Shown here: positions 34,351-42,043 of the stretch, in pieces
How the letters are laid out: each line of letters starts with the position of its first letter
Position numbering within the stretch: position 1 is the stretch's first letter
Position numbers and translations under genes: made by a program
NCBI RefSeq assembly: GCF_900129635.1
Contig: NZ_FSRB01000002.1
Coordinates: forward strand, 2,260,727 to 2,324,726
DNA length: 64,000 bases
Direction: 5' to 3'
Origin: Singulisphaera sp. GP187
Lineage (GTDB): Bacteria > Planctomycetota > Planctomycetia > Isosphaerales > Isosphaeraceae
The notes under the pieces: model-generated
What the model saw: the letters and a program-made list of their open reading frames with translations, nothing else
Databases searched by the model: none
Told to the model about the DNA's origin: nothing

Positions 34351-35769
34351 ATGCAACGAGGTTGGCTTTCCTGGGGCCTTGGATCGAAGATCACGGTTCT
34401 CGCAATCATTGTGGTTCTCATCGCCCTCTTCGCTCCGTCATCCCCCGATTTCAGCGGGATCCGCCGGAAGACCGATCCTTATGAGAAGTTCCGGTCGGTG
34501 CCGGTTCGTCGAGTCAACTGGCTGACGACCTCGATCACGGCGGCGGGACGCGCGGCGAGCATGAATAATTCGGAGATTCGTTGCACGCTGCAACGACTGG
34601 CAAGCCCAGGCGCCGGCGGCTCCGTCTCCTCGAGTGGGTCGTCGACGATTCTGAGCGTGATCCCTGATGGGTCAGTGGTCAAGAAGGGGGATCTGCTTTG
34701 CGAGCTTGACTCCGCGGACTATCAAGAACTCGTCCGCCGGCAATTGATCGGCGTGAGAAAAGCGGAAGCTGAAACGCTTGAGGCGCAACTCAACCTCGAG
34801 ATTGCCGAGATCAACCTCCAGTCGTATCTGGAGGGGAGTGTCCGGCAAGCTGAGCAGGAATTCGAGGGACAGGTCGCCTTGAATACCTCGGGCCTCGCTC
34901 GCCAGGAAGATCGCCTGGCCTGGGCCAAGCGGATGCTGACCAAAGGCTACGTCTCGTTGAGCGTGGTCTCGGGTGAGGAAGAGACGCTGCTTCGCTTGAA
35001 GTTTGCCCTCGATCAGATTCAGATGTCTTACGATAACTATCGACGGTACAGTCTCCCGCGCGACCGACGCTCGCTCCAGAGTCAAGTCGAGGGGGCGCGG
35101 GCCAATCTGAGTTTCCAGTCGACCCGATTGAAGCTCGAGCAGGATCGACTCGCCTTATTCGAGGACCAGGTGCAGCGCTGCATGATGCGCGCACCTAACG
35201 ACGGCTTCGTCATTTATGCGAACGAGCCGGGCGAGCCACAACGGATCTGGGAAGGCGCTTCGATTCGCCAACGCCAGCGCATGTTTTATCTACCGGATCT
35301 CGATCGCATGGAGGTTCAGGCGATGGTTCATGAGACCGTCGTTGACCGAGTCGATGTCGGTATGCCCGCACGGGTCCGCTTCGAGGCGCTCCCGGGCCGA
35401 TCCGCCGAGGGAATCGTGACCTCGGTCGCTCGCTTGCCGTTGTTCGACCAGAACTCGGGGGCGGGGGACGTCAAGTATTACATCGCTCTGGTGCGTCTCG
35501 AGACCATCCCGAGTGGCCTGCGTCCCGGGATGTCGGCCGAGATCGAGATCATCACGTCAAAAATTCCCGAGGTGTTGGTGCTTCCTCCCGTCGCGATCAC
35601 GGTCGAGAAAGGCCAGGAGGTCTGTTACGTGATCGGCGATGGTGGAATCGAGCGCCGCGAGGTTAAAGTCGGTCAGAGGAATGCGGTTTACACCCAAGTC
35701 CTTGAAGGGCTCGAGGAGGGGGAAAAGATCGTGCTCGAACCTTCCGATGTCGCGGCGGCTGCCCTCTAA
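34351..35769 (+). CDS. HlyD-type periplasmic adaptor (membrane fusion protein)
   Basis: 472 residues from the ATG at 34351 (AAAGGA about 10 bases upstream). One N-terminal membrane segment (KITVLAIIVVLIALFAP), a lipoyl-like half (ILSVIPDGSVVKKGDLLCELDSADY), a long coiled-coil hairpin (about 130-290, Glu/Gln/Leu-rich), the second lipoyl half (MMRAPNDGFVIYANE) and a beta-barrel ending GLRPGMSAEIEI. This is the layout of adaptors for RND or ABC (MacA-type) export. No pump or outer-membrane channel gene is adjacent in the window. Distinct from the metal adaptor at 29629: no Cys/His metal motifs. Confidence 0.88.
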   Translation: MQRGWLSWGLGSKITVLAIIVVLIALFAPSSPDFSGIRRKTDPYEKFRSVPVRRVNWLTTSITAAGRAASMNNSEIRCTLQRLASPGAGGSVSSSGSSTILSVIPDGSVVKKGDLLCELDSADYQELVRRQLIGVRKAEAETLEAQLNLEIAEINLQSYLEGSVRQAEQEFEGQVALNTSGLARQEDRLAWAKRMLTKGYVSLSVVSGEEETLLRLKFALDQIQMSYDNYRRYSLPRDRRSLQSQVEGARANLSFQSTRLKLEQDRLALFEDQVQRCMMRAPNDGFVIYANEPGEPQRIWEGASIRQRQRMFYLPDLDRMEVQAMVHETVVDRVDVGMPARVRFEALPGRSAEGIVTSVARLPLFDQNSGAGDVKYYIALVRLETIPSGLRPGMSAEIEIITSKIPEVLVLPPVAITVEKGQEVCYVIGDGGIERREVKVGQRNAVYTQVLEGLEEGEKIVLEPSDVAAAAL

Positions 35770-35790
35770 ACACGCAGGTGAGAGTGGGTC

Positions 35791-36020
35791 TTGTAGGGTG
35801 GGAACGGCCGTCATACTTTTCGAGGCGGCTTGGCATGCGTGGGTGCCCGGCCAATATAGGGGGCGAAACCTGGTGGGCCGTGCCCAGCCTACAAAAGACG
35901 CCTATGTGAGAGTATGTTGTAGGGTTGGCACGGCCCACCATGCTTTTCCAGGCGGATTGGCGTGCGTGGGTGCCCGTCTCTCGCGATGGGGCGGAACCAG
36001 GTGGGCCGTGGCGGCCCTAC
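35791..36020. repeat. two tandem REPIN-like units
   Basis: Two related units of about 100 bases (35791-35892 and 35917-36020). Each opens with a GTAGGGT(G/T)GG-type arm and closes with a GGTGGGCCGTG-type inverted arm. The inner spacers are alike too (both contain GGCGTGCGTGGGTGCCCG or a one-base variant), so the whole unit, not just the arms, was duplicated. Located between the adaptor gene and a convergent GNAT gene. Confidence 0.85.
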
Positions 36021-36047
36021 AGATGTCTGAGCAGGCGGCTTGCGAAT

Positions 36048-36452
36048 TTAATCGCGACGAGGGATGATCCAGCACGAGTCGTGATGGGCCATCCCGATCC
36101 GCGGATAATAGTCGCGAGCCTTTGGCGCGGCCAGCAGGATGAGTGTCGTTTTGAGACCGGCCGCTTCATGGGTCAGCCGGATTAATTCCCGGCCAATCCC
36201 TTGCCTCTGGTAGGTTTCGTCGACGGCGAGATCAGAAAGATATGTGCAGAAATGATAGTCGGTGAGAGCCCTCGACACGCCAACCAAGAGGCCATTGTGG
36301 CGTGCGGTGATGATGAGATCCGCGTGGGCAAGCATGCCTTGAATGGTTTCGAGATCGTCCACGGGCCGACGTTCCGCCAAGGTGGAACGCGTCAGGAGAT
36401 CGATGAACTCGGCCGGTTCGAGCTCGGTCTCTGTTTGGTAGGTCAAATCCAT
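36048..36452 (-). CDS. GNAT family N-acetyltransferase
   Basis: 134 residues, a compact GNAT. Acetyl-CoA-binding motif A is VDETYQRQGIGRELIRLTHE (QRQGIG is the Q/RxxGxG/A loop), preceded by the YLSDLAVDE strand and followed by LLAAPKARDYYPRIGM. The acceptor is unknown. Start at 36452 with GGAG about 8 bases upstream. Cytoplasmic and probably monocistronic; the dispersed repeats follow its stop codon. Confidence 0.9.
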   Translation of the reverse strand: MDLTYQTETELEPAEFIDLLTRSTLAERRPVDDLETIQGMLAHADLIITARHNGLLVGVSRALTDYHFCTYLSDLAVDETYQRQGIGRELIRLTHEAAGLKTTLILLAAPKARDYYPRIGMAHHDSCWIIPRRD

Positions 36453-36828
36453 CGGTCGACTCCGATCCCAGTGCCGAGCATTGAGTAACGCGTAATCTCA
36501 GGGGTCGCGGGCATCCCACCATTGGTCCCGAAGGAAGGACATCCCAGATCCGGTTGAGTTCAGGCGCGGATTTGCATTTTTTCAGGATAAGAGCGGATCC
36601 GCAGGGTCGCAAGGTTGTCCCTTCACAGGATGGTTTCGCCACGATCCCGGTCTGGTGGGATCCAGCCCTCGCGAGCACGCGGACGAGGGGACTTCGGCCA
36701 GGGAGACCAGGGCGTAAATCAGGTGAGTGCGGGAGGGGGTGCCGGGCCTACGAGGCTGAGTGGACAAGCCGGCGGCGGCTGTCCATAATTATCGGGCGGG
36801 CGAGCGATTCAGCCTCGGGGAACATTCA
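36453..36828. other. divergent spacer upstream of asnS
   Basis: 376 bases holding the promoters of the GNAT gene and asnS. AATTATCGGGC at about 36787 also occurs at 23035 in the phosphonate divergent region; this may be chance. I do not see a T-box or other tRNA-sensing leader, which would be unusual outside Firmicutes. Confidence 0.5.
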
Positions 36829-38238
36829 ATGACGAAGCACACGATCAAGGATTATCTGACCGGTCGCGTGCCGGTGGGGTTGCAGGTGACTCTCGAGGGC
36901 TGGATCCGCACTCGACGCGACTCCAAGGCCGGTTTCTCGTTTCTCCAGATTCACGATGGCTCCTGTTTCGATCCCATCCAGGCGGTGGCGCCGGCGACTC
37001 TGGAGAATTATCAATCGGAAATCCTTCACCTGACGACGCACTGCGCGGTTCGCGTGGTCGGAACTCTGATCGAGTCGCAGGGAAAAGGACAGCGCTTCGA
37101 GGTCCAGGCCGATCGGGTCGAAGTGATCGGGATGGTGGAGAACCCGGACAGTTATCCGGTCTCCGCCAAGCGGCACTCGTTTGAGCACTTGCGAACCGTG
37201 GCGCATTTGCGCCCTCGAACCAACACCTTCGGGGCGGTCGCGCGGGTTCGGGACTGCCTTTCGTCGGCCGTCCATCGGTTCTTCCACGAACACGGCTTTC
37301 TCTGGGTGCATACCCCGATCATCACGACGAGCGATGCCGAAGGGGCGGGGGCGATGTTCCGAGTCTCGACCCTCGACCTGGCGAATCCGCCGCGCGATGA
37401 ACAGGGCGACGTGGATTTCTCCGCCGACTTCTTCGGCAAGGCCGCCAGTTTGACCGTTTCGGGACAGTTGAATGTCGAGGCCTACTGCCTGGCCCTCAGC
37501 CGGGTCTACACGTTCGGCCCCACCTTCCGCGCAGAGAACTCGAACACGACGCGGCACCTCGCCGAATTCTGGATGATCGAACCGGAGCTCGCCTTCGCGG
37601 ACCTCTCCGACGACGCGGACCTGGCTGAAGAGTTCTTGAAGTTTCTCTTCCGCACCGTGCTCGATCAGTGCCCTGACGATATGGCCTTCTTCGCCCAGCA
37701 CGTTGATAAGGACTGCATCACCCGACTCGAGAAGTTCGTCGCCGCGAGCTTCGAGCGGATGGAGTACACCGACGCGATCAAGGCGCTCGAGAAGGCCCAG
37801 GCTCACGGCGAGAAGTTCGAGTTCCCCGTCAAGTGGGGGATCGACCTCCAGTCCGAGCACGAACGCTACCTCACGGAGTCGCTCGTGGGCCGGCCCGTGG
37901 TCCTGATGAACTACCCTAAGGACATTAAAGCCTTTTATATGCGGATGAACGATGACGGCCGGACGGTGGCCGCCATGGACGTCTTGGCCCCCGGGATCGG
38001 TGAAATCATCGGTGGTTCCCAGCGCGAAGAACGTCTCGACGTTCTCGACTCTCGGCTGGACGAACTTGGGCTCTCCAAGGAGCACTACGCCTGGTATCGC
38101 GACCTCCGGCGATATGGCACCGTCCCCCATGCCGGTTTTGGACTCGGCTTCGAGCGAACGATCATTTACGCCACCGGAATGGCCAATATTCGTGACGTGA
38201 TCCCCTACCCCCGCACCCCGGGGAACGCCGAGTTCTGA
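36829..38238 (+). CDS. asnS: asparaginyl-tRNA synthetase
   Basis: 469 residues from the ATG at 36829 (GGGGA about 8 bases upstream). Class IIb synthetase: N-terminal OB-fold anticodon-binding domain (VTLEGWIRTRRDSKAGFSFL), then motif 2 (FRAENSNTTRHLAEFWMIEP) and motif 3 (GFGLGFERTIIYATG). The AsnRS-type sequence AEFWMIEPELAFADL and the GxxGEIIGGSQREER segment separate it from AspRS. It charges tRNA(Asn) directly with asparagine in the cytoplasm, so this organism need not rely only on the transamidation route. Full family length. Confidence 0.97.
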   Translation: MTKHTIKDYLTGRVPVGLQVTLEGWIRTRRDSKAGFSFLQIHDGSCFDPIQAVAPATLENYQSEILHLTTHCAVRVVGTLIESQGKGQRFEVQADRVEVIGMVENPDSYPVSAKRHSFEHLRTVAHLRPRTNTFGAVARVRDCLSSAVHRFFHEHGFLWVHTPIITTSDAEGAGAMFRVSTLDLANPPRDEQGDVDFSADFFGKAASLTVSGQLNVEAYCLALSRVYTFGPTFRAENSNTTRHLAEFWMIEPELAFADLSDDADLAEEFLKFLFRTVLDQCPDDMAFFAQHVDKDCITRLEKFVAASFERMEYTDAIKALEKAQAHGEKFEFPVKWGIDLQSEHERYLTESLVGRPVVLMNYPKDIKAFYMRMNDDGRTVAAMDVLAPGIGEIIGGSQREERLDVLDSRLDELGLSKEHYAWYRDLRRYGTVPHAGFGLGFERTIIYATGMANIRDVIPYPRTPGNAEF

Positions 38239-38279
38239 TCGAGCTGCAATAGATTGCTCCGCGCAGGCGGTGGGCTGTC

Positions 38280-39842
38280 CTAATAGGAATTGACCACGGG
38301 CGCGACCCCTTCGCTCATCTGCCGGGCCATCGTGTGCGCGTGGTAATGCATGGCGCACTTGATGACGTAGATCCAGAGCACTTCCGGATCGCGGCGGACT
38401 TTGAGAAGCCTCCAGACTCGTCGCAGATATTCGCGGCGAAGTGCGGGCTCGGGCACGACGATCGCGATTCGGGTCAGCAACCCGATGGCCTGCAACAAGA
38501 GGAGGCCCTTGGCCTGAACCCAGCGCAACGGATGGCGATCCCAGTACCGGTTCGCCCCTCGGCTGTAGCGGAGTCGACCCTTGAGATAAAGGTCCTCCAA
38601 CCGGTTGAAGTAGGCCTCGGCTTCGTTCAACTCGCTCAAGACACGGAGATACCCGTCGCGTAACTCGATGCGATCGAGTTGCAGGGGAATGACGTTCGTG
38701 CCGAACTCAGGTTCGTCGGCCAGGTCGAGCCGGCCCTCCGCCGCGAGCCGGTCGTAGAGTGGAGTCTTCGGAATGGCGAAGAGCATCCCGGCCATGACCT
38801 GAATGATCCGGGCCTCGGCGATGAACTTCAACTGGGTGTCGAAGATGGTCGCGTCGTCGTGGTCGAAGCCCATGATCATGCCGCACCAGACCTCGATCCC
38901 GGCATCCTGGATGCGGTGAACCTTTTCGACCAGCGTCCCCCCTGCCCTCACGTTCTGAAACTTTTTCGTCTCGCGAAGCGCGGCTTCATTAGGACTCTCA
39001 ATACCAATGAAAACACTCACAATGTTGGCTTCGTCCATCAGGCCGAGTAATTCCGGATCATCGGCCAGGTCAATCGAGGCCTCGGTGAAGAACGTCATCA
39101 GGTAGCCGTGCCGTTCCTGCCAGACGATCACCTCGCGAAGGACTTCCTTGATGGCTTTTTTGTTGCCGATGAGGTTGTCATCGACAATGAATGCCATGTG
39201 AATCCCTTGCTCGCGGAGGGCATTCAGTTCGGCGATGACCTGCTTGGTCGTCTTGATCCTCGGCCTGCGTCCGAAGGTGACAATGATGTCGCAGAATTCG
39301 CACTGAAACGGGCAGCCTCGCGAGAATTGAAGGCTGCCAAAGGCATAGTGGCGCATCTTCAGGAGGTCGAATCGCGGGGTGGGGACCCTCGTCATGTCGG
39401 TCTTGTCGGCCTGTTCATAACGGGCTCGGTGCTCCCCTCGTTGCCAGTCGAGCAGGAACTGGGGCCAGGTTTGTTCGGCTTCGCCCACGAACCGGACATC
39501 CGCGAGTGCCTCGAAGTCCGCTTCCTGCACCGTGGCCCAGGGGCCTCCCACGACGACGAATGTGCCCCGTCGTTTCAGTTCCGTGAGGATCTCCCGCATT
39601 CGCCGCCGCTGGACGATCATGCCGGTGACACCGACGATGTCAGCCTGGGCGCAACGCTCGAAGTCGATCGCTTCGACGTTCTCATCGATCAAGGTGATTG
39701 TGTGCTCAGTAGGGGTGAGCGCGGCCAGGAGCGGGAGACAGGCGACCGGCATGTTGGCCTTTTTGCCGATCAACGGGAGGGCATGTTCCAGACCCCAGTA
39801 GGAGACGTTGAACCGAGGGCTGATCAAGACGATGTCGGCCAT
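38280..39842 (-). CDS. B12-binding-domain radical SAM protein (DUF4070 type)
   Basis: 520 residues from the ATG at 39842; the long upstream extension is Arg/Pro-rich and not part of the family. The N-terminal Rossmann-like B12-binding-type domain carries ADIVGVTGMIVQRRRM and VVGGPWATVQEADF. The radical SAM cluster motif SRGCPFQCEFCDI (CxxxCxxC) lies near residue 176, followed by FIDDN-like VDDNLIGNKKAIKEVL. The C-terminus (RYSRGANRYWDRHPLRW and after) fits DUF4070. Such enzymes include hopanoid and other lipid-tailoring methylases and mutases; the specific reaction cannot be read here. It converges with asnS 41 bases away. Confidence 0.9.
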   Translation of the reverse strand: MADIVLISPRFNVSYWGLEHALPLIGKKANMPVACLPLLAALTPTEHTITLIDENVEAIDFERCAQADIVGVTGMIVQRRRMREILTELKRRGTFVVVGGPWATVQEADFEALADVRFVGEAEQTWPQFLLDWQRGEHRARYEQADKTDMTRVPTPRFDLLKMRHYAFGSLQFSRGCPFQCEFCDIIVTFGRRPRIKTTKQVIAELNALREQGIHMAFIVDDNLIGNKKAIKEVLREVIVWQERHGYLMTFFTEASIDLADDPELLGLMDEANIVSVFIGIESPNEAALRETKKFQNVRAGGTLVEKVHRIQDAGIEVWCGMIMGFDHDDATIFDTQLKFIAEARIIQVMAGMLFAIPKTPLYDRLAAEGRLDLADEPEFGTNVIPLQLDRIELRDGYLRVLSELNEAEAYFNRLEDLYLKGRLRYSRGANRYWDRHPLRWVQAKGLLLLQAIGLLTRIAIVVPEPALRREYLRRVWRLLKVRRDPEVLWIYVIKCAMHYHAHTMARQMSEGVAPVVNSY

Positions 39843-40268
39843 GGTCCGGGTAAGCTCCGGGGCAGGCGGAGCCCGACGCAACACCCTTGGATGCCGAAAT
39901 CGCTTCGACGACGAGGGCGTCGGGCGGACCGCCGAGCTTGGCCAACCTCTCAAGGAGCGAGGACCGCGAGCTTTACCGTCGATCCAATCCCGATCATAGC
40001 GGTGCCGTACCGGCGTCGCAATCCGAGGGCATTGATCGACTCGATCGGCGTCGGACCGCGTTTCTCGGCGAGCGTAAGCTCCCTGCCTTCGAATCGCCTT
40101 CCAACCGACAGGGAGCCCACAGTCGTCGGTCGCCTGAACGAAAATCGAAGTCGCGGCAACCTCATGGACCCGGTTTTGGAGGACCAAGGGCTTGGACTGA
40201 AGCCAAGATCTTGCTTAGATACCCTGTGAAAAGTCCTGCCTCGATCCCACCCTGCTGGAGTTCCACCC
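39843..40268. other. divergent spacer between radical SAM and Gfo/Idh/MocA genes
   Basis: 426 bases; must hold both promoters. The end contains GGAG 9 bases before the ATG at 40269. No repeat or RNA gene is recognised. Confidence 0.5.
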
Positions 40269-41297
40269 ATGGCGCGTTGCCGCCCCGCGATGCCTCTTTT
40301 GCTCAGCTCGATGCTTTGTTTGGCTGTTCAGATCGCCAATGCCCAGGAAGAACCTGCGAAACCACTCCGAGCGGGCATTATCGGGCTTGATACCTCCCAT
40401 GCCATCGCTTTCACGAAACTCCTGAACGGGTCGGATTCCCTGGGCGTTCGCGTGGTTGCGGCCTATCCCGGCGGGAGCGCGGATATTCCCTCGAGCCATG
40501 ACCGTGTGGAGGGCTACACCAAGCAGCTTCGCGACGAATTCAAAGTGGAGATCGTCGACTCAATCCCCGAACTGCTGAAAAAGGTCGACGTGGTCTTCCT
40601 CGAGAGCGTGGACGGCCGCCCTCACCTCGAGCAGGTTCGCCCCGTCTTTCAGGCGCGCAAGCCCGTCTTCATCGACAAGCCGGCCGCCGGCTCGCTCACC
40701 GATGCGGTGAAGATTTTCGAGCTGGCAGGCGAGTCGGGAACCCCTTGTTTTTCCAGCTCGTCGCTTCGCTACTCACCGGAAGTCGTCGCGATCAAGAAGA
40801 ATCCGAAGGTCGGCGCGATCCGCGGCTGTGACGCGTTCAGCCCGTGCGAGCTCGAGAAGCATCACCCCGACCTCTTCTGGTACGGGATCCACGGCGTTGA
40901 GACCCTCTTCACGCTGATGGGAACCGGGTGCAAGTCTGTGACCCGAGTCCAGTCCGACGACGCCGAATTCGTCACGGGCACCTGGACTGACGGGCGGATC
41001 GGCACGTTCCGGGGGCTGCGGGGTCCCGGGGGCTACGGCGCCATGGTGTTCGGCACCAAGGGGTACGCCCCGTGCGTGGGGACCGGTGCGTATGACCTGT
41101 TGCTCAAAGAGGTCTGCACGTTCTTCAAGACCGGAAAGCCACCCGTCAGCGCGGACGAAACCCTGGAAATCCTCGCCTTCATGGAAGCGGCCGACGAGAG
41201 CAAGCGCCAGGGGGGCAAGCCGGTTGCGCTGGAGACCGTCCTCGCCAAGGCTCGTGCCGAAGCCGCCCAGGGATCGAAGGCGAACAACGCCAAGTAA
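40269..41297 (+). CDS. secreted Gfo/Idh/MocA-like oxidoreductase
   Basis: 342 residues with an N-terminal Sec signal (MPLLLSSMLCLAVQIANAQ). The Rossmann start reads RAGIIGLDTSHAIAFTKLLN: the usual GxGxxG is replaced by GLDTSH, a variant seen in a family branch that may bind nucleotide differently or not at all. The family's catalytic EKP-type motif is present as FIDKPAAGS, and the C-terminal sheet domain contains HHPDLFWYGIHGVETLF and TWTDGRIGTFRG. Secreted members are common in planctomycetes and are usually tied to sugar breakdown; the substrate is unknown. Followed by a strong hairpin. Confidence 0.87.
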   Translation: MARCRPAMPLLLSSMLCLAVQIANAQEEPAKPLRAGIIGLDTSHAIAFTKLLNGSDSLGVRVVAAYPGGSADIPSSHDRVEGYTKQLRDEFKVEIVDSIPELLKKVDVVFLESVDGRPHLEQVRPVFQARKPVFIDKPAAGSLTDAVKIFELAGESGTPCFSSSSLRYSPEVVAIKKNPKVGAIRGCDAFSPCELEKHHPDLFWYGIHGVETLFTLMGTGCKSVTRVQSDDAEFVTGTWTDGRIGTFRGLRGPGGYGAMVFGTKGYAPCVGTGAYDLLLKEVCTFFKTGKPPVSADETLEILAFMEAADESKRQGGKPVALETVLAKARAEAAQGSKANNAK

Positions 41298-42043
41298 CTC
41301 AATCTCAGCCACAATGTCGATCGGGCTTGAACGCCTCCGCGCTCAAGCCCGATCGGTTTGCTTGGTCGATCCTGTCTGCATCACTTCCACGATGAGCCGA
41401 AGCGGGCGCCGTTCGATCGCGTGTTCGCTCGGTCGAGTTCGTCCCGCGCCGGTCGGTTCGTCGCCCAACGCTCTGAGTCCAGTCGGTTGTCGCGACATGG
41501 CCGGCAGTGGGGGTGAATGGACGCGAAACGCATTGGTCGAAGGAGAAACACTTCCGTTTTCCGACGGGAACGTCGAACTCGTATGGCAACCCGGCCAGTC
41601 CTTTGTGTTAACAAATCGATTTTTTCATAAATGTGTTTTTGTGTGTCTGTCGGCCGATGGGGATGGTTTTCGACAAATGCGATTCCGCTGTCGGGTTTCG
41701 GCTCGCCATTGATGATCCGTGAGCTCATGGCCCGAGTGGTACAAAATCAGGGCCGCGGATTGACTCAACCACCGTCACTCGCGACCTCCGGGCGGAGTAA
41801 ACCTGACTCGAACCCGCGGATTGCCTTGCTGTTCACGTCAGATTAAGATCCACAAGCGGATTGCTTGAAAGTTAAGTTCGGTCCGGCAGTCGTCTCCGGT
41901 TGGGTTGTCATCGGGTCATCGTCTCTCGCCCGTGTCGGCGAGAGGCAAGGTGAGCGGTGGCAACCCGAAGGGAGATGACTCGTCTGACTCACACTCGTCT
42001 CTGTTGGACTCGCCGGAATCACCGAGCGAAGGAGAGTAATGCC
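41298..42043. other. gene-free spacer upstream of the T6SS locus
   Basis: 746 bases. After the hairpin at 41318-41355 comes an AT-rich patch (41600-41640, including TTAACAAATCGATTTTTTC), a good candidate for a promoter or a binding site of a nucleoid protein. A perfect 8-bp hairpin (CTCTCGCC / GGCGAGAG, 41923-41944) lies 100 bases before clpV. No gene recognised. Confidence 0.55.
41318..41355 (+). terminator. 13-bp hairpin after the Gfo/Idh/MocA gene
   Basis: CGATCGGGCTTGA (41318-41330) and TCAAGCCCGATCG (41343-41355) pair perfectly around a 12-base loop, 21 bases past the stop codon. The following GTTTGCTTGG is only a weak T-tract, so termination may be partial. Confidence 0.65.

Noticed and set aside
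35791..36020. Possible CRISPR array because of spaced repeats
   Set aside because: Repeats alternate in orientation, are imperfect and have similar, not unique, spacers; there are no cas genes. REPIN-like doublets explain them better.
36453..36828. Possible T-box leader upstream of asnS
   Set aside because: No T-box consensus, specifier loop or terminator/antiterminator pair could be seen, and T-boxes are rare outside Firmicutes/Actinobacteria.
36826..38358. 510-codon minus-strand frame opposite asnS
   Set aside because: Antisense shadow of a highly conserved tRNA synthetase.
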